DNA from: an uncultured Bacteroidia bacterium
GTDB lineage: Bacteria > Bacteroidota > Bacteroidia > Bacteroidales > UBA932
Direction: 5' to 3'
Length of the DNA: 35,102 nt
Assembly (NCBI GenBank): GCA_902772985.1
Contig: CACYCP010000009.1
Span: forward strand, 1 to 35,102
Shown: one piece after another, positions 16,893 to 26,611 of the stretch
Layout of the letters: each line of letters opens with the position of its first letter
How positions within the stretch are numbered: position 1 is the first letter of the stretch
Notes under the pieces: model-generated
What the model was told of the DNA's origin: nothing
The model's database searches: none
What the model saw: only the letters and a program-made list of their open reading frames with translations
Position numbers and translations under genes: made by a program

Positions 16893-16923
16893 CAAAGTTA
16901 CGAAAAGTCTATAAATCGGACAA
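16893..16923 (-). promoter_or_regulatory. -33/-7 promoter of yciH, placed for a near-leaderless mRNA
   Basis: On the minus strand TTG (16923-16921) and TAACTTTG (16900-16893) are spaced by 20 bp, a full match to the Bacteroidota promoter. The G of the -7 box is only 4 nt from the ATG at 16888, so transcription would start at or beside the first codon. The -33 overlaps the end of the HAD gene. Confidence 0.7.
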
Positions 16924-17520
16924 CAAGAGTGCAAGGCTGGTTCCCTGTACATAAAGGCGGGACTGAAGCCCGGCCTCACGGCCGGCATCCACGTTCTCCG
17001 GATTGTCGTCAATGAAAAGGATTTCATCGGCAGGAAGGCCGATGCGCCGCACCACCTCGTCGAAAATCTGCCTTGAAGGCTTCCGCATCTTCATATCACA
17101 GGAAATGAACTGCTCCTTGAAGGTGCGGTCCGGCTCGACCCCGGCCTCCCGCATGATTTCGTAGGTGCGGGCCATGGAAATGGGGTTGTTGTTGGAAAGC
17201 AGGTACAGGGGATAGCGCTCGCTCAGGCGGTTCACCAGGGCGGCAGTCTCCTCCGGCATACCCAGCAGAAGAGCACCCATGCACCTGTCAACGTCCTCCT
17301 TTTTGGAGCCGGGGCGGGATTCGGCAAGGATCAGCTCACGGAAATGCTCGTGCGACAGGCGTCCGGCCTCCATTTCCCCGTAAATGCCTTTCTGGTGGCT
17401 GGGGTCCAGAAGTTCGGTTATCCTGTCAAAACCAAGGATGGTCTGGAAGGCGTGGATGCATCGGCTCAAGTCCAGGTCGATGAGCACCCCGCCAATGTCA
17501 AAAACGATGGCGTTTATCAT
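16909..17520 (-). CDS. HAD-superfamily (subfamily IA) phosphatase, YihX-like
   Basis: A 203-residue hydrolase. The nucleophile is D8 in VFDIGGVLIDLD; position +2 is Gly rather than the usual Asp, as in YihX-type enzymes (FDLGN). Motif II is LLSNNN, motif III is K-M-R-K-P-S, and motif IV is FIDDNPENV. YihX acts on alpha-glucose-1-phosphate, but the substrate here cannot be predicted. It precedes yciH by 20 bp. The start is the ATG at 17520, a few bases downstream of a -7 box. Confidence 0.85.
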   Translation of the reverse strand: MINAIVFDIGGVLIDLDLSRCIHAFQTILGFDRITELLDPSHQKGIYGEMEAGRLSHEHFRELILAESRPGSKKEDVDRCMGALLLGMPEETAALVNRLSERYPLYLLSNNNPISMARTYEIMREAGVEPDRTFKEQFISCDMKMRKPSRQIFDEVVRRIGLPADEILFIDDNPENVDAGREAGLQSRLYVQGTSLALLLSDL

Positions 17521-17528
17521 ATCGTCCC

Positions 17529-17536
17529 CAAATTTA
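17529..17536 (-). promoter_or_regulatory. -7 box of the HAD gene
   Basis: The minus strand reads TAAATTTG, an exact match. A TTG (17563-17561) lies 24 bp upstream, slightly far. The leader would be only about 4-5 nt. Confidence 0.5.
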
Positions 17537-17548
17537 AGGAAAAATTAT

Positions 17549-17556
17549 TATCTTTC
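17549..17556 (+). promoter_or_regulatory. Weak -7 box of the YitT-family gene
   Basis: TATCTTTC differs from TAnnTTTG in the last base. It is 17 nt before the ATG at 17574, the same distance as several better promoters in this window, but no -33 TTG is visible. Confidence 0.35.
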
Positions 17557-17573
17557 GGAACAAAATAGATAGC

Positions 17574-18503
17574 ATGAAAGACCTTCTTAAAATCCTGGGG
17601 ACATTCAAGTTCTGGAAAGAACTGATTATTATGACTGTAGCTATGGCCATTGCGGCTGCAGCGGTCTATTATTTCCTTATGCCAAGCAAACTGGTCGTGG
17701 GTTCCATCACCGGTCTGAGCATCGTTATCTCCAACGTGTGCCTCGCGGCAGGCATAAACCTGAAGGTGTCGGTTGTGATCACAATCATCAATGCAATCCT
17801 GATTGTGCTCGCCTGGCTGCTCATAGGCCAGGAATTCGGCGCAAAAACGGTTTACACCGCCCTCATCCTTGGTCCGCTGGTGGACATGTGGGAAAAGATT
17901 CTGCCGGTGGAGAAGATTATGGAAGCTGGACAGACTTCCCTTATGGGGGATATCTGGTTCGACCTGCTTTGCTTCGTGCTCATCCTGAGCCTGTCGCAAA
18001 CAATCCTCTTCCACATAAACGCCTCGACCGGAGGCCTGGACATACTGGCGAAGATAGTGAACAAATACTTCCATTTCGACATTGGCACTTCGGTTACCGT
18101 GGCCGGTGGAATAATCTGCTGCACGGCTTTCGCCATCAATCCTTTCCGCCTTGTCGTCATAGGCCTCATTGGAACCTGGATCAACGGTATCGCCCTGGAT
18201 TATTTCACGGCCGGCATGAACCGCAGGAAAAGGGTTTGCATTATATCCAACGACTACGAAAAAATCAAGGATTACATAGTAAAAGACCTTGCCCGAGGAT
18301 GCAGCCTTTACGAGGTTACCGGCGGCTATAGCGGTAAGAAATCGATGGAAATCCAGGCCCTGCTCACCAAGGACGAGTTTGCCGGACTTATGGCCTACAT
18401 TAAGAATAATGGCATGCAAAGTTTCATCACCGCCGGTAATGTGAGCGAGATTTATGGCACATGGAACGAAAAAAGCCGTCGTCCGAAGAAAAATTTCATC
18501 TAA
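17574..18503 (+). CDS. YitT family membrane protein (DUF161 plus DUF2179)
   Basis: A 309-residue protein. Residues about 18-205 hold five or six hydrophobic segments with the family motifs VGSITGLSIVIS near 42-53 and NASTGGLDILAKI near 148. A soluble DUF2179 domain (about 218-292) follows, with RGCSLYEVTGGYSGK, a probable ligand-binding or regulatory fold. Function of the family is unknown; transport is often suggested. It is a single gene, divergent from the HAD gene. Confidence 0.9.
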   Translation: MKDLLKILGTFKFWKELIIMTVAMAIAAAAVYYFLMPSKLVVGSITGLSIVISNVCLAAGINLKVSVVITIINAILIVLAWLLIGQEFGAKTVYTALILGPLVDMWEKILPVEKIMEAGQTSLMGDIWFDLLCFVLILSLSQTILFHINASTGGLDILAKIVNKYFHFDIGTSVTVAGGIICCTAFAINPFRLVVIGLIGTWINGIALDYFTAGMNRRKRVCIISNDYEKIKDYIVKDLARGCSLYEVTGGYSGKKSMEIQALLTKDEFAGLMAYIKNNGMQSFITAGNVSEIYGTWNEKSRRPKKNFI

Positions 18504-18534
18504 AACGACGGTTTGGCACGATATTCGGAATAAG

Positions 18535-18561
18535 AGGTATCAGACATAAATATTGATACCT
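18535..18561. repeat. Short inverted repeat in the YitT/dipeptidase gap
   Basis: AGGTATCA (18535-18542) is complementary to 18554-18561 with an 11-nt spacer. No T-run follows it. It sits 31 bp after the YitT stop and may add to the terminator region. Confidence 0.4.
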
Positions 18562-18566
18562 TACTA

Positions 18567-18612
18567 TAAAACCCCGCCGCCAATTGAGAAATTCGCGAGC
18601 GGGGGTATTCTT
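18567..18612 (-). terminator. Terminator at the end of the ATP synthase/dipeptidase transcript, probably bidirectional
   Basis: A long hairpin: 18572-18577 (CCCCGC) pairs with 18599-18604, 18578-18580 with 18595-18597, 18582-18585 (AATT) with 18590-18593, with a GAGA loop. On the minus strand it is followed by TTTTATAG, on the plus strand by GTATTCTTT, so it can end the dipeptidase transcript and also YitT. It begins 7 bp after the dipeptidase stop. Confidence 0.8.
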
Positions 18613-19973
18613 TAATAATACCTGTAGAAAAGGGCGATGCTCTCCATTCCGGCAAAGAATTGACGCAGGAGGAAACTCTCATTGGGGGAATGGATGGTGT
18701 CCCTCTCGAGGCCGAAGCCCATAAGGAGCGGATCCACTCCCAGGATGCGCTGCATGTCGGCAAGGATGGCGATGGAACCGCCGCCGCGGGCCGGGACGGG
18801 CTCTATGCCATAGACCTGGGCCATTGCCTTGGAGGCCGCCTGATAGGCGTGGGAGCTGATGGGGATAAGGAATCCGTCACCGCCCTCGCAGGGAGATACG
18901 CTCACTTTCACGTAAGGCGGAGCTATCTTCAGGAAATGCTCGGTGAAGAGTTTTGTGATTGTGGCCGAATCCTGATTGGGGACAAGGCGCATCGATATCT
19001 TGGCGTGGGCTGTGGAAGGGAGCACAGTCTTGGCGCCCTGCCCGGTGTAACCGCCCCAAATGCCGCAAACATCCAGCGAAGGACGTATGGCGGTGCGCTC
19101 AATGGTGGTATAGCCCTCCTCTCCCTTGACTTCGTTGATGTCCAGGAAACTCTTGTACTCCTCCATATCGAAGGGTGCACGGTTAAGAAGGGCCCTGTCT
19201 TCGGCCGATAATTCCACAACCGAGTCGTAGAAGCCGGGGATGCAAATGCGGCCCTTCTCGTCCTGCAGCGAGGCTATCATAGAGCATAGGACATTGATGG
19301 GATTTGCCACGGCGCCACCGTAATGTCCGGAGTGAAGGTCCTTGTTGGGACCGGTCACAGCCACTTCCAGATAGGCCAGGCCGCGCATTCCGCAGTTCAG
19401 GGATGGCACTTTTTCCGAAATCATGGTGGTGTCTGAAACCAGCACGATATCGGACTTGAGAAGATCCTTGTTCTCCCTTATCCAGGCAGGAAGGGAGGGA
19501 CTGCCTATTTCTTCCTCGCCTTCGAAGATGAATTTCACGTTATGCCGGAGAAGCCCGTTCTGGAGCAAGTATTCAAAGGCCTTTATGTGCATGAAAAGCT
19601 GGCCCTTGTCGTCGTTGGCACCACGGGCGTAAATAGCTTCTTCCCCGCTTGCCGGATCCTTGGCAATAACAGGCAGGAAAGGGTCGGTGCGCCATTTTTC
19701 GAGCGGCTCCGGCGGCTGGACGTCGTAGTGACCGTAAACCAGGACCGTCTTGGGGGCGCCGATGTCCTTATATCCGAACACTACAGGATTTCCAGAGGTT
19801 TCACAAACCTTTGCATCAGTGGCGCCCGCACGCAGAAGAAGGTCAGACAAACGCCTGGCGCACAAATACATATCGCCCTTGTGCTCTGGTTTTGCGCTGA
19901 TTGAGGGAATCCTGAGGAGCGAGAAAAGCTCCTGGAAAAAACGTTCTTTGTTTTTCTGAATATACTCTTTCAT
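18612..19973 (-). CDS. M20 family dipeptidase (CNDP/PepV-like metallopeptidase)
   Basis: A 453-residue cytosolic zinc or manganese peptidase. Metal and catalytic sites are H82 and D84 (GHYDVQP), D121 (RGANDDKG), base E154 with metal ligand E155 (EGEEEIGS), D180 or nearby (LVSDT), and a C-terminal His in DTIHSPNE. The dimerisation domain (about 200-360) begins near GMRGLAYLEV and includes DLHSGHYGG. These match the carnosinase-like branch that cleaves dipeptides. It starts 9 bp after the atpG stop and is probably co-transcribed with the ATP synthase genes; no metabolic link to them is obvious. A strong hairpin follows the stop. Confidence 0.93.
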   Translation of the reverse strand: MKEYIQKNKERFFQELFSLLRIPSISAKPEHKGDMYLCARRLSDLLLRAGATDAKVCETSGNPVVFGYKDIGAPKTVLVYGHYDVQPPEPLEKWRTDPFLPVIAKDPASGEEAIYARGANDDKGQLFMHIKAFEYLLQNGLLRHNVKFIFEGEEEIGSPSLPAWIRENKDLLKSDIVLVSDTTMISEKVPSLNCGMRGLAYLEVAVTGPNKDLHSGHYGGAVANPINVLCSMIASLQDEKGRICIPGFYDSVVELSAEDRALLNRAPFDMEEYKSFLDINEVKGEEGYTTIERTAIRPSLDVCGIWGGYTGQGAKTVLPSTAHAKISMRLVPNQDSATITKLFTEHFLKIAPPYVKVSVSPCEGGDGFLIPISSHAYQAASKAMAQVYGIEPVPARGGGSIAILADMQRILGVDPLLMGFGLERDTIHSPNESFLLRQFFAGMESIALFYRYY

Positions 19974-19982
19974 TCGGATTAG

Positions 19983-20813
19983 TTATTGCAGGGCCCCGCC
20001 GGCGAGGTCCAGGATTTCGTTTGTAATCTTTTGCTGACGCCCCTTGTTGTACTGGAGGGTAAGTTCGTCAAGCAGGTCGTTGCCATTGTCCGTGGCGGTT
20101 TGCATGGCTATGGTGCGGGCAGCATGCTCCGATGCCGCACTGTCCAAAAGGGCAGCGTACAGTTTCAGCTTCAGGGCTTTAGGCAGGAGTTCCTTCAGGA
20201 GTTCAGCCCTGTTGGGTTCTATGATGACGTCAGATTCCTGATTGGTGGCGGGAAGGATCTCTCCCGACAAGATTTCCACCACAGGCACTTGTCGGGAAGT
20301 GGATACAAAGTGGGTATAGACCAGCAGAACCTGGCCCAGGAGCCCATCCTCTACATCCTTCATCAACTGCTCCGCCAGTTTCGCCGCAGGGGCATAGGAG
20401 GGGTGCTCGGACAGGGAGGTAAAGTCTTCCGGCGAAGGGTAACCGTCCCGGCGCATTGCATCGGCCATTTTCCGGCCGATGGAATAAACCCTGTCTCCAT
20501 TCTGCCGGATTGAACGCACTTTTGCAATGATGTTGGCATTGAAACCGCCGCAGAGCGAAGAGTTGGATGCCATTGCAACAATGGCTCGGGGCAGGGATTC
20601 CCGTTCGGTGTCTGGCGTGACCGGTGCGCCTTTGTCATATCGGCCCAGCTCTGCCAGAATGCCCTGCAGCGCCTTCTCGTACTCCCGCAAGGACTCTGTC
20701 GCAGCCTGCACCTTACGCAGTTTTGCCGACGACACCAGTTTCATCGCCGAAGTAATCTTCAGCGTATTCTTCACCGATCCGATCCGGCCCTTTATTTCCT
20801 TCAGCGTGGGCAT
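19983..20813 (-). CDS. atpG: ATP synthase F1 subunit gamma
   Basis: The 276-residue rotor shaft of F1. The N-terminal coiled-coil helix (LKEIKGRIGSVKNTLKITSAM) and the C-terminal helix (QTATDNGNDLLDELTLQYNK, then RQQKITNEILDLAGGA) are the conserved halves that form the central stalk; SSLCGGFN marks the Rossmann-like domain. The ATG overlaps the atpA stop by one base (TAATG). Confidence 0.97.
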   Translation of the reverse strand: MPTLKEIKGRIGSVKNTLKITSAMKLVSSAKLRKVQAATESLREYEKALQGILAELGRYDKGAPVTPDTERESLPRAIVAMASNSSLCGGFNANIIAKVRSIRQNGDRVYSIGRKMADAMRRDGYPSPEDFTSLSEHPSYAPAAKLAEQLMKDVEDGLLGQVLLVYTHFVSTSRQVPVVEILSGEILPATNQESDVIIEPNRAELLKELLPKALKLKLYAALLDSAASEHAARTIAMQTATDNGNDLLDELTLQYNKGRQQKITNEILDLAGGALQ

Positions 20814-22396
20814 TATGACATAGTGAGTATTACTGATTCGGCGGTATCCTGAAGCAGTTTTTCGACTTCCTGAGTGAGAGCCCCCGCTGCAAGGACATCC
20901 AGCACATCGGCCTGATGGGAAGCACGGAGACGGTCAAGGAAAGCGTCCTGGAAGGCCTCTACCTTGCCGATGGGCACCTCCCTCAGCAATCCGCGCGTTC
21001 CGCAGTAAAGCACCGCCACCTGCTCCCCGACAGGCATTGGAGAGTACTGCGGCTGTACAAGCAGACGATTGTTTTTCCGCCCCTTGTCAAGAGTGAGTTC
21101 CGTGACCTTGTCCACGTCGGAGGAGAACTTGGAGAAAGCCTCCAGCTCGGCCCATTGCGCCTGGTCGATTTTCAAGGTACCGGCCACCTTCTTCATGGAT
21201 TTTATCTGCGCGCTGCCGCCGACTCGGGAAACGCTTATACCCACGTTCACCGCCGGACGCACGCCCTGGTTGAAAAGCCCCTGCTCCAGATAAATCTGAC
21301 CGTCGGTGATGGAAATCACGTTTGTTGGAATGTAGGCCGAAACGTCCCCGGCCTGCGTTTCAATGATGGGAAGGGCTGTGAGCGAACCTCCACCCTTCAC
21401 CTTGTCCTTCAAGGCCTCGGGAAGGTCGTTCATTCCACGTGCCACCTCCTGCTGGTCGATAATCCTGGCCGAACGCTCCAGAAGCCTGGAATGCAGGTAA
21501 AAAATGTCGCCTGGATAAGCCTCACGGCCGGAAGGGCGGCGCAGGATAAGGGAAACCTCGCGATAGGCCACCGCCTGCTTGGAAAGGTCGTCATAGACCA
21601 CCAGCGCATGCCGACCGGTATCGCGGAAATACTCGCCGATGGCGGCTCCGGCGAATGGAGCATAATACTGGAGCGCAGCGGGATCGGCCGCAGTTGCCGC
21701 TACCACTACCGTATAATCCATTGCTCCATGTTCCTTCAGGCTTTGGACGATGGAGGCCACGGTAGAGCCTTTCTGGCCGATGGCCACGTAAATGCAGTAA
21801 ACCGGATCGCCTTTCAGGTAATTCTCCCTCTGGTTTATGATGGTATCGATGGCTATGGCCGTTTTTCCGGTCTGGCGGTCCCCGATAATGAGTTCTCGCT
21901 GCCCCCTGCCGATGGGAATCATTGCATCGATGGCCTTGAGTCCGGTCTGGAGAGGCTCGGACACTGGCTGGCGGAAGATAACGCCCGGAGCCTTCCGCTC
22001 AAGGGGCATCCTGACGCTTTCCCCCAGGATGGCACCAAGCCCGTCCAGAGGTACGCCCAACGGGTCCACGACCCGGCCCAGAATATTGTCATTCACGGCA
22101 ATGGAGGCTATTTTTCCGGTGCGGCGAACTATCATTCCCTCCTTGACCTGGTCGGTAGGGCCCATAAGCACGGCGCCCACATTGTCGGTCTCCAGGTTCA
22201 TCACCACAGCCATTACGCCGCCGCCACAATCCAGGAGTTCTCCGGCCTCGGCCTTGTCCAGTCCGTAAATTCGCACCACGCCGTCGCTTACCTGCAGGGC
22301 CTTGCCTATTTCCTCGAACTGCAGTTCATCCTTCATATCGCGGAGCTGCCGCAGCAGGATGTCGCTCACCTCACTTGGTTTCAGTGTTGTTGCCAT
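20813..22396 (-). CDS. atpA: ATP synthase F1 subunit alpha
   Basis: A 527-residue non-catalytic nucleotide-binding subunit of F1. The P-loop is GDRQTGKT (172-179) and the signature [14 protein letters not shown] occurs near residue 380. The N-terminus ([14 protein letters not shown]) is the region that contacts delta. It overlaps atpH by one base (TGATG) and atpG by one base, so synthesis of H, A and G is coupled. Confidence 0.98.
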   Translation of the reverse strand: MATTLKPSEVSDILLRQLRDMKDELQFEEIGKALQVSDGVVRIYGLDKAEAGELLDCGGGVMAVVMNLETDNVGAVLMGPTDQVKEGMIVRRTGKIASIAVNDNILGRVVDPLGVPLDGLGAILGESVRMPLERKAPGVIFRQPVSEPLQTGLKAIDAMIPIGRGQRELIIGDRQTGKTAIAIDTIINQRENYLKGDPVYCIYVAIGQKGSTVASIVQSLKEHGAMDYTVVVAATAADPAALQYYAPFAGAAIGEYFRDTGRHALVVYDDLSKQAVAYREVSLILRRPSGREAYPGDIFYLHSRLLERSARIIDQQEVARGMNDLPEALKDKVKGGGSLTALPIIETQAGDVSAYIPTNVISITDGQIYLEQGLFNQGVRPAVNVGISVSRVGGSAQIKSMKKVAGTLKIDQAQWAELEAFSKFSSDVDKVTELTLDKGRKNNRLLVQPQYSPMPVGEQVAVLYCGTRGLLREVPIGKVEAFQDAFLDRLRASHQADVLDVLAAGALTQEVEKLLQDTAESVILTMS

Positions 22397-22953
22397 CAGA
22401 TTATCCTTCTGTTTTGTTCAATAATTGCTTCTTTCATAAGGTCCAGCCTCCTCTTGACGCTGGCATCCAGAAGATAGTCGTAAGTATCCAGGACGAATCC
22501 GCCGATAAGGGCCGGATCCACTTGCACTTCCAGGATAGTATCGTCCCCGGTCTTGCTTTTGACCAGGGCCCTGATTCTTTGAATAAGCCAAGGCGAAGGC
22601 TCGGTGGCGCAAACCAGGCTTGCCCGGCGAATGCCCTGGCACTTGTTGTACATGTCTATAAAGTCCCGAAGAATGTCCGACAGAAGTTCATCGCGGCCGT
22701 TTTTCAGCACAAGGCCGATGAAACGGCTAAGCTCCGGGGACATCTTGTTGCCAAGGGCCGCCTGCAACAGTTTCTTCTTGTCGAAGGCGGGAACCACATC
22801 CTTTGCCTCTATCATCCGCTTCAGTTCCGGCAGGGTAAAAATCGCCCGCTCCAGGACATCGGCCTCGGAGCAGACGACAGCGCCATGACCGGTTTCCTGG
22901 ACGAATTTCAGAAGCGTCCTGGCATAGCGGGTTATGACAAGGCTTTGGTTCAC
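22396..22953 (-). CDS. atpH: ATP synthase F1 subunit delta
   Basis: A 185-residue stator subunit joining the b subunits to the top of F1. [10 protein letters not shown] at the N-terminus and the C-terminal [25 protein letters not shown] region are the conserved parts. The start is a GTG at 22953 that overlaps the atpF stop (GTGA). The next ORF, atpA, begins on its stop codon. Confidence 0.95.
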   Translation of the reverse strand: MNQSLVITRYARTLLKFVQETGHGAVVCSEADVLERAIFTLPELKRMIEAKDVVPAFDKKKLLQAALGNKMSPELSRFIGLVLKNGRDELLSDILRDFIDMYNKCQGIRRASLVCATEPSPWLIQRIRALVKSKTGDDTILEVQVDPALIGGFVLDTYDYLLDASVKRRLDLMKEAIIEQNRRII

Positions 22954-23456
22954 GATCTTATTTCGGCGTTATGGGCTTCATCTATGAGCTGGTCCAGCAG
23001 GGCCTTCTGCCGACTTTCGTCGGACAGTTCCTCGCGAAGGACTTTTTCTGCCATCTGGACACCCAGAAGGCCGATTTCCCTTCGCACGTCGCGCATTGCG
23101 CTCTCCTTTTCCAGGGTTATTTCAATACGCGCCTTTTCCAGAATCCTGTCGGCCTGGGCCTGGGCTTGAGCCTGGGCATCGGCAAGAATCCTGGACTTGG
23201 CCTCGGTGGCCTCCTTCAGGATTGCCGACTGCTCCTTGCGGGTTTCCTCCAGCATCCGGCTGTGTTCCTGCGTCCACTGGGCCATCCGGAGCTGAAGCTC
23301 ATCGGCATCCTTCAGGGACTGCTGGATCTTGGCGTTGCGTTCATCCACGCTGCGGGTTATAATGGGGAAGCCGAACTTCGCAAGGAGGAAGAACACAATG
23401 CCGAAAATGACCACCATCCAAAACAGGAGGCCCAGATCGGGTGTCACTAAACTCAT
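22950..23456 (-). CDS. atpF: ATP synthase Fo subunit b
   Basis: A 168-residue peripheral-stalk subunit: one membrane helix (about residues 9-30, LLFWMVVIFGIVFFLLAKFG), then a long charged coiled coil to the C-terminus, containing an Ala/Gln run (ADAQAQAQAQAD). SVDERNAKIQQSLKDA after the membrane helix is typical. It lies 18 bp after atpE. Confidence 0.96.
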   Translation of the reverse strand: MSLVTPDLGLLFWMVVIFGIVFFLLAKFGFPIITRSVDERNAKIQQSLKDADELQLRMAQWTQEHSRMLEETRKEQSAILKEATEAKSRILADAQAQAQAQADRILEKARIEITLEKESAMRDVRREIGLLGVQMAEKVLREELSDESRQKALLDQLIDEAHNAEIRS

Positions 23457-23474
23457 TTTCCTCTGGATGACAGG

Positions 23475-23732
23475 TTAAAGGACGATTGCCAGAAGGCAGA
23501 CGATGATGGCGAAGAGGGCGGCGCCTTCCACCATACCGGCTGTGATGATCATGGCAGTACGGAGATTGCTGGAGCTCTCTGGCTGACGGGCGATGGATTC
23601 CATGGTTGACTTGCCGATTTTGGCAATGCCGAATGCACCGGCGAAAGCGGCCAGGGCAGCACCCAAGGCAGCTCCCGCTTTACCCAGCGCCGCACCTGCG
23701 GCGGCTTGAAGAATCATTGTTGCAAGTAACAT
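23475..23732 (-). CDS. atpE: ATP synthase Fo subunit c
   Basis: An 85-residue hairpin of two membrane helices. The polar loop is ARQPE (48-52) and the ion-binding carboxylate in helix 2 is E69 (MVEGAALFA). The residues after E69 are G and A, not the Ser/Thr pair typical of Na+-binding rings, so proton coupling is the better guess. The helix-1 region is very Ala/Gly-rich. Confidence 0.97.
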   Translation of the reverse strand: MLLATMILQAAAGAALGKAGAALGAALAAFAGAFGIAKIGKSTMESIARQPESSSNLRTAMIITAGMVEGAALFAIIVCLLAIVL

Positions 23733-23756
23733 AATATCATTGATTTAAATAGTTGT

Positions 23757-24761
23757 TCATTCTCCATGCGAACGGGCCAAACCTATATAGATTGACGAAA
23801 GCATGGTAAAAACATAGGCCTGGATGAATGCCACAAGGCATTCCAAGGCGTCCAGAAACACGCCGAAAAGTACGCTTACAAGCGTCATGGAGCCGCTGAG
23901 GAGCGGACCGTATTTCGCCATTATGAAAATGATGCAGACCATGCTCAGAATCATGATATGGCCAGCCAGCATGTTGGCAAACAGACGGATTGTAAGGGAA
24001 AGCGGTTTCATTATGGCACTGAAAACCTCTATGACAGGCATGATTGGTTTCAGGAAGCCGGGAACGTCAGGAGCGAAAATCTCCTTGTAATAGTGCTTTG
24101 TTCCCGTAAGGTTCACTATGAAGAAGGTGCACAGTGCAAGCACCAGCGTTATGGCTATATTTCCGGTAAGGTTCGCCCCGCCGGGAAAGAAGGGTATGAT
24201 ACCCAGGAAATTGTTCAGCAGAATCCACAGGAAGGCCATGCACAGATAGGGCGAATAGCGCCTGTAGTCCTCCCCAATGTTCTCCTTGGCCATATTGTGC
24301 GGTATCATCAATAAGGATTCAACGGCGCCGGGAAGGCCGCCTGGAGCTTCTTCCAACGAATCGTGCCGCCTGTACCAGCGGGCGGTGACAAATATGACTA
24401 TCAGAAGAAGCAGGCTGGAAAACATTATCGAGACCACGTTTTTCGTAATGGAAAGGTCCAAGGGGCGTTTTCCGCTTTGGGCATTCACCAGCTTGCCGTT
24501 CTCGTTGAGCGTGTAGCCGTTTTCGGCTGCGTGGTGAAGGGTGAAAACATGCAGGCCGCCGTCTATTACTATGCAAGGAAGCGGAATGGCCACGGGTTTT
24601 CCCTTCCACTGGGTAATGTGCCATTCATATTCGTCGCCGATGTGACCGAAGATGATTTCGGGGATGTCGAAAGATTCCTCGCTTGGGATGGGGGAAGAAG
24701 CTGCAGGGCCGAATGAATCTCCTTGCAACAGCAGCAACGATATTAGGAAGGCGAGCATCAT
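23757..24761 (-). CDS. atpB: ATP synthase Fo subunit a
   Basis: A 334-residue membrane subunit forming the ion channels next to the c-ring. It has an N-terminal signal-like hydrophobic segment and an extended soluble region of about 100 residues before the first core helix (VVSIMFSSLLLLIVIFV), which is usual in Bacteroidota. The essential Arg lies in LTIRLFANMLAGH; the last helix region is CLVAFIQAYVFTMLSSIYI. The ORF opens further to a TTG at 24773, but the ATG at 24761 overlaps the atpC stop in the ATGA manner and is preferred; a second ATG follows at once (24758). Confidence 0.94.
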   Translation of the reverse strand: MMLAFLISLLLLQGDSFGPAASSPIPSEESFDIPEIIFGHIGDEYEWHITQWKGKPVAIPLPCIVIDGGLHVFTLHHAAENGYTLNENGKLVNAQSGKRPLDLSITKNVVSIMFSSLLLLIVIFVTARWYRRHDSLEEAPGGLPGAVESLLMIPHNMAKENIGEDYRRYSPYLCMAFLWILLNNFLGIIPFFPGGANLTGNIAITLVLALCTFFIVNLTGTKHYYKEIFAPDVPGFLKPIMPVIEVFSAIMKPLSLTIRLFANMLAGHIMILSMVCIIFIMAKYGPLLSGSMTLVSVLFGVFLDALECLVAFIQAYVFTMLSSIYIGLARSHGE

Positions 24762-25003
24762 ACTTCGACGCAAACCGTTACAGAATTGTTACGGACGGAA
24801 ACGAAACCTTCTCGGATTGGAAGGAACTTCTCTTCCCCGTCTTCAATATAGCGGATATCCCCTTGCACAAGTGCAGTGACCAGGGCCGCGTGGTCCTTCA
24901 GGACCGTGAAGGGCCCCACCACTCCCGGCAGGGTGACGAGGGACACACCGGTCTGGACCAATGTACCTTCAGGGCTTAAAATATGTAATGCAATATCGTC
25001 CAT
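24758..25003 (-). CDS. atpC: ATP synthase F1 subunit epsilon, short form
   Basis: An 81-residue protein covering only the N-terminal beta-sandwich: LHILSPEGTLV, VTLPGVVGPFTVLKDHAALVTAL and REGFVSVRNNSVTV. The C-terminal helical hairpin (about 50 residues) that inhibits ATP hydrolysis in E. coli and Bacillus is absent; short epsilons are known in the Bacteroidota. It is separated from atpD by an 81-bp gap filled by a palindromic element, and its stop overlaps atpB. Confidence 0.92.
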   Translation of the reverse strand: MDDIALHILSPEGTLVQTGVSLVTLPGVVGPFTVLKDHAALVTALVQGDIRYIEDGEEKFLPIREGFVSVRNNSVTVCVEV

Positions 25004-25016
25004 TTTTCTGTTTTCA

Positions 25017-25084
25017 GATTCTTCGTCGCTGCGCTCCTCAGGATGACAGAAGTTCGTTTGTCATTCTGAGCGAAGTGAAGAATC

Positions 25085-25087
<3 letters not shown>
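25017..25087. repeat. Imperfect palindromic (dispersed-repeat-type) element between atpD and atpC
   Basis: GATTCTTC at 25017-25024 is the exact complement of 25077-25084, and the inner arms GGATGAC (25041-25047) and GTCATTCTGAG (25060-25070) also pair with one mismatch. A transcript of the minus strand would fold into a long imperfect hairpin with a loop of about 12 nt. One arm ends directly at the atpD stop codon (25085-25087). From memory, sequences with the core GTCATTCTGAGCGAAG and GAAGAATC recur as dispersed repeats in many bacterial genomes. No second copy was found in this window. Confidence 0.8.

Positions 25088-26611
<1,524 letters not shown>

Noticed and set aside
20915..22477. 520-residue ORF on the plus strand
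   Set aside because: Antisense to atpA and the start of atpH; no motif and no promoter.
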